DNA from: an uncultured bacterium | GTDB taxonomy: Bacteria > Desulfobacterota > GWC2-55-46 | DNA: 64,000 nucleotides | Reading direction: 5' to 3' | Assembly: GCA_905339405.1 (NCBI GenBank) | Contig: CAJPGC010000028.1 | Coordinates: forward strand, 1-64,000 | Shown here: positions 61,990 through 64,000 of the stretch, in pieces | Layout of the letters: each line of letters starts with the position of its first letter | Numbering within the stretch: position 1 is the first letter of the stretch | Translations under genes and position numbers: made by a program | Notes under the pieces: generated by a model | What the model saw: the letters and a program-made list of their open reading frames with translations, nothing else | Told to the model about the DNA's origin: nothing | Databases searched by the model: none

Positions 61990-64000
61990 ATGCAAAAAGA
62001 CGATAGTTCCATTGAAAAGCAGAGTTCGAGAGCCGAGGGCGGGAGCATCCTGAACCCGTATATGCTCTTTTTGAAGACGCTGTCCATCATAGCGGTCTGC
62101 GAATTTTTTGTGATGGTCCTGCTTAATGCCCTGGAAATCACTAACAGTCTTTTTGAGTTCCTTGCCGACTCCTTGATGCTTTCCGCCCTGAGCGCGCCTT
62201 TCCTTTACTACTGGGTCATAAACGTAGTCTCCCGGGCCATTAAGACAGAGGCCATGATGCACCAGGAAGCCCGCGAATGCGAGTTGGTCAACAGGGCGCT
62301 CGTGGAAAAGGTCGCCCTGAAGCAGTACTCGGAGGACATCGTCAAGAGCGTTCCTTCGAGCATAATCGTCGTTTCGAAAGACCAGCGCGTGCTATCGGCC
62401 AACCCTTCTTCCTGCCGCATCCTCGGCAAGGACGCCGTGCCCGGGAAGAAGATATCCGAACTCATCCCTGTCGACGGCTTTGAAGACGAGGTGGCAAAAG
62501 TCTTTGACACAGGAGAGGCCCGGGAGGGCCTTACGCTGGAGCTGAGGGACAGGGAGAAGACGAAATACCTGCAGGCCAACATCGCCATCATACAGTCGAC
62601 CGAGCCCGGCAGCGAGACGAGGGCTCTAATAGTAATCGACGACATAACGAGGCGCATAGAGGACGAGCGGACCATCTTTACGATGGCCTATTACGACCCC
62701 ATGACAGGGCTTCCGAACAGGCTGCTGCTGATGGACAGGGTGACGATGGCCCTCTCTAGCGCCAGGAGGAGCGGCGAGATGGCCGCGGTGCTGTTCCTCG
62801 ACCTCGACCGCTTCAAGTTCGTCAACGACACGCTCGGGCACGAGGCGGGTGACGAGCTCCTTAAAATTGTCGCCGGGAGGCTGAAGCAATGCCTCAGGAT
62901 AACAGATACCGTTTCGCGCTCGAAACCGGCGGGCGCGGAGGCGCCTGCCGTTGAGAATACGGTCGCCCGCCTGGGCGGGGACGAGTTCATCGTGCTGCTC
63001 ACCGGGTTGCCGCAGGACGTCAACGTCATAAACGTCGCCAACAGGATACTCAGCTGTTTCGACTCTCCGGTGAACCTCAAGGGGCATGAGCTTTTCATAA
63101 CGACGAGCATAGGCATAAGCATGTTCCCCTTCGACGGCGACAGCGCAGAGGAACTGCTGAAGAAAGCCGATATGTCGATGTACTGGGCGAAAGAAGAGGG
63201 CAGGAACAACTGCAAGATGTACAACACGTCCCTGGACTCGAGAAGAAAAGACTGGCTGAGGCTGGAGTACAAGCTGCACAAGGCCCTAGAACTCGGGGAA
63301 TTCATTCTTCACTACCAGCCGCAGGTCAACACCGTGACCGGGGAGATAACCGGCGTCGAATGCCTCATACGCTGGCAGGACCCGGAAACCGAGCTGATTC
63401 CGCCCGGCAGGTTCATCCCCATAGCCGAGGAGAGCGGCCTCATAATACCCATAACTTCCTGGGTGCTCCTCAATGCCTGCAGCCAGGCCAACAGCTGGCG
63501 CAACAAGGGCCACGACGGCATCAGGTTCTCGGTTAACATCTCTATGCGCCAGTTCAAGGAGAAGGACTTCGCGTCGACCTTGACCGGCATTCTCAATGCA
63601 ACGGGCCTGCCGCCGGGGTGCCTTGAGATAGAATTGACGGAAAGCATAATCATGACCGACACGGAGCATACGGTCAAGATACTCCAGGAGCTGAAAAAAC
63701 TGGGTATAAGGCTTTCAATAGACGACTTCGGCACGGGTTTCTCGTCGCTCTCCTACCTTAAGACGATGCCTATAGACGTCATCAAGATAGACCGCTCGTT
63801 CATACGCGACATCCCCTCGGACGCCGACGACATCGCGATAACGACGGCCATCATAAACATGGCCCACAGCCTCGGCATCGAGGTCATCGCCGAAGGCGTG
63901 GAGACGATGGAGCAGTTCGAGCTTTTAAGGGAGCTCGGGTGCGACAACATCCAGGGTTATCTGTTCATGAAGCCCGCTGGCGCGCAGGAGACGGAAGCTT
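61990..64000 (+). CDS. Membrane PAS-GGDEF-EAL protein (c-di-GMP turnover), 3' truncated by the window
   Basis: The frame is open from this ATG to the window end (670 codons), so the ORF track omits it. Order: two N-terminal hydrophobic helices (about residues 26-80), coiled segment, PAS domain (VKSVPSSIIVVSKDQRVLSAN), GGDEF domain with intact LGGDEF near residue 328, then an EAL domain. The EAL motif reads ECL (E457), and NISMRQF, ELTES and DDFGTGFSSLSYLK are all present, so phosphodiesterase activity is plausible. No I-site RxxD is seen. SD is weak; the start could differ. Confidence 0.87.
   Translation, partial: MQKDDSSIEKQSSRAEGGSILNPYMLFLKTLSIIAVCEFFVMVLLNALEITNSLFEFLADSLMLSALSAPFLYYWVINVVSRAIKTEAMMHQEARECELVNRALVEKVALKQYSEDIVKSVPSSIIVVSKDQRVLSANPSSCRILGKDAVPGKKISELIPVDGFEDEVAKVFDTGEAREGLTLELRDREKTKYLQANIAIIQSTEPGSETRALIVIDDITRRIEDERTIFTMAYYDPMTGLPNRLLLMDRVTMALSSARRSGEMAAVLFLDLDRFKFVNDTLGHEAGDELLKIVAGRLKQCLRITDTVSRSKPAGAEAPAVENTVARLGGDEFIVLLTGLPQDVNVINVANRILSCFDSPVNLKGHELFITTSIGISMFPFDGDSAEELLKKADMSMYWAKEEGRNNCKMYNTSLDSRRKDWLRLEYKLHKALELGEFILHYQPQVNTVTGEITGVECLIRWQDPETELIPPGRFIPIAEESGLIIPITSWVLLNACSQANSWRNKGHDGIRFSVNISMRQFKEKDFASTLTGILNATGLPPGCLEIELTESIIMTDTEHTVKILQELKKLGIRLSIDDFGTGFSSLSYLKTMPIDVIKIDRSFIRDIPSDADDIAITTAIINMAHSLGIEVIAEGVETMEQFELLRELGCDNIQGYLFMKPAGAQETEA

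Noticed and set aside
1-64000. CRISPR arrays, tRNA/rRNA genes, insertion sequences, prophage or att sites
   Set aside because: I saw no regularly spaced repeats, no tRNA T-loop/acceptor pattern, no transposase or integrase motif on either strand.

Overview
The window is a gene-dense, GC-rich bacterial chromosome segment from a Gram-negative, respiring organism. Signal peptides, a lipoprotein, periplasmic c-type cytochromes, DsbA and a 14-subunit-type Complex I support this. Arginine is mostly AGG and isoleucine is often ATA, including in ribosomal genes. Content and codon habit fit a Desulfobacterota/Nitrospirota-like lineage, but no rRNA is present and I cannot assign a phylum from sequence alone.

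Layout. 1-15.9 kb (+): the 3' end of tuf, then the complete S10-spc-alpha ribosomal superoperon (rpsJ to rplQ) with secY, adk, map, infA and rpoA. It ends at a strong terminator. rpmJ (L36) is broken as read by one missing A. 16-25.3 kb is a mixed housekeeping block. It holds an HU-type protein, a BamE-like lipoprotein, a GAF-GGDEF diguanylate cyclase, pabC/pabB, ispG-HIT, a zinc alcohol dehydrogenase, an ABC-F ATPase and a universal stress protein (USP). 25.4-43.2 kb is a nitrate/nitrite respiration island. It carries two NNP-family transporters, each beside a USP and arranged as mirror images around about 2 kb of mostly non-coding DNA. That gap contains two very short single-helix peptide genes, a CRP-type operator and long palindromes. 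Next comes a cytochrome c-narG-narH-narJ-narI operon, then a NarK with an extra periplasmic repeat domain and a 68-residue membrane protein. A DUF2769-like Cys-rich protein, a DUF2299-like protein and a Cys-flanked hemerythrin follow. 43.4-44.6 kb (-): a NosD-like beta-helix protein and a four-helix His-containing membrane protein. 44.9-61.2 kb (+): the whole nuo operon (nuoA, B, fused CD, E-N), apparently extended by a UshA-like tetraheme cytochrome and a DsbA. 61.3-64 kb: mscL (-) and the start of a PAS-GGDEF-EAL protein that runs off the window.

How it works together. Complex I feeds electrons to quinone. NarI re-oxidises quinol and passes electrons through NarH to NarG, whose active site is cytoplasmic because no Tat signal is present, so nitrate must be imported and nitrite exported by the three NarK/NNP carriers. 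The membrane-anchored monoheme cytochrome c at the head of the nar operon gives a possible periplasmic electron entry or exit point and leaves open which direction (nitrate reduction or nitrite oxidation) the enzyme runs in vivo. The Cys-rich and hemerythrin proteins downstream look like handling of reactive nitrogen or oxygen, by inference. No CRISPR array, prophage, insertion sequence, tRNA or rRNA was seen.
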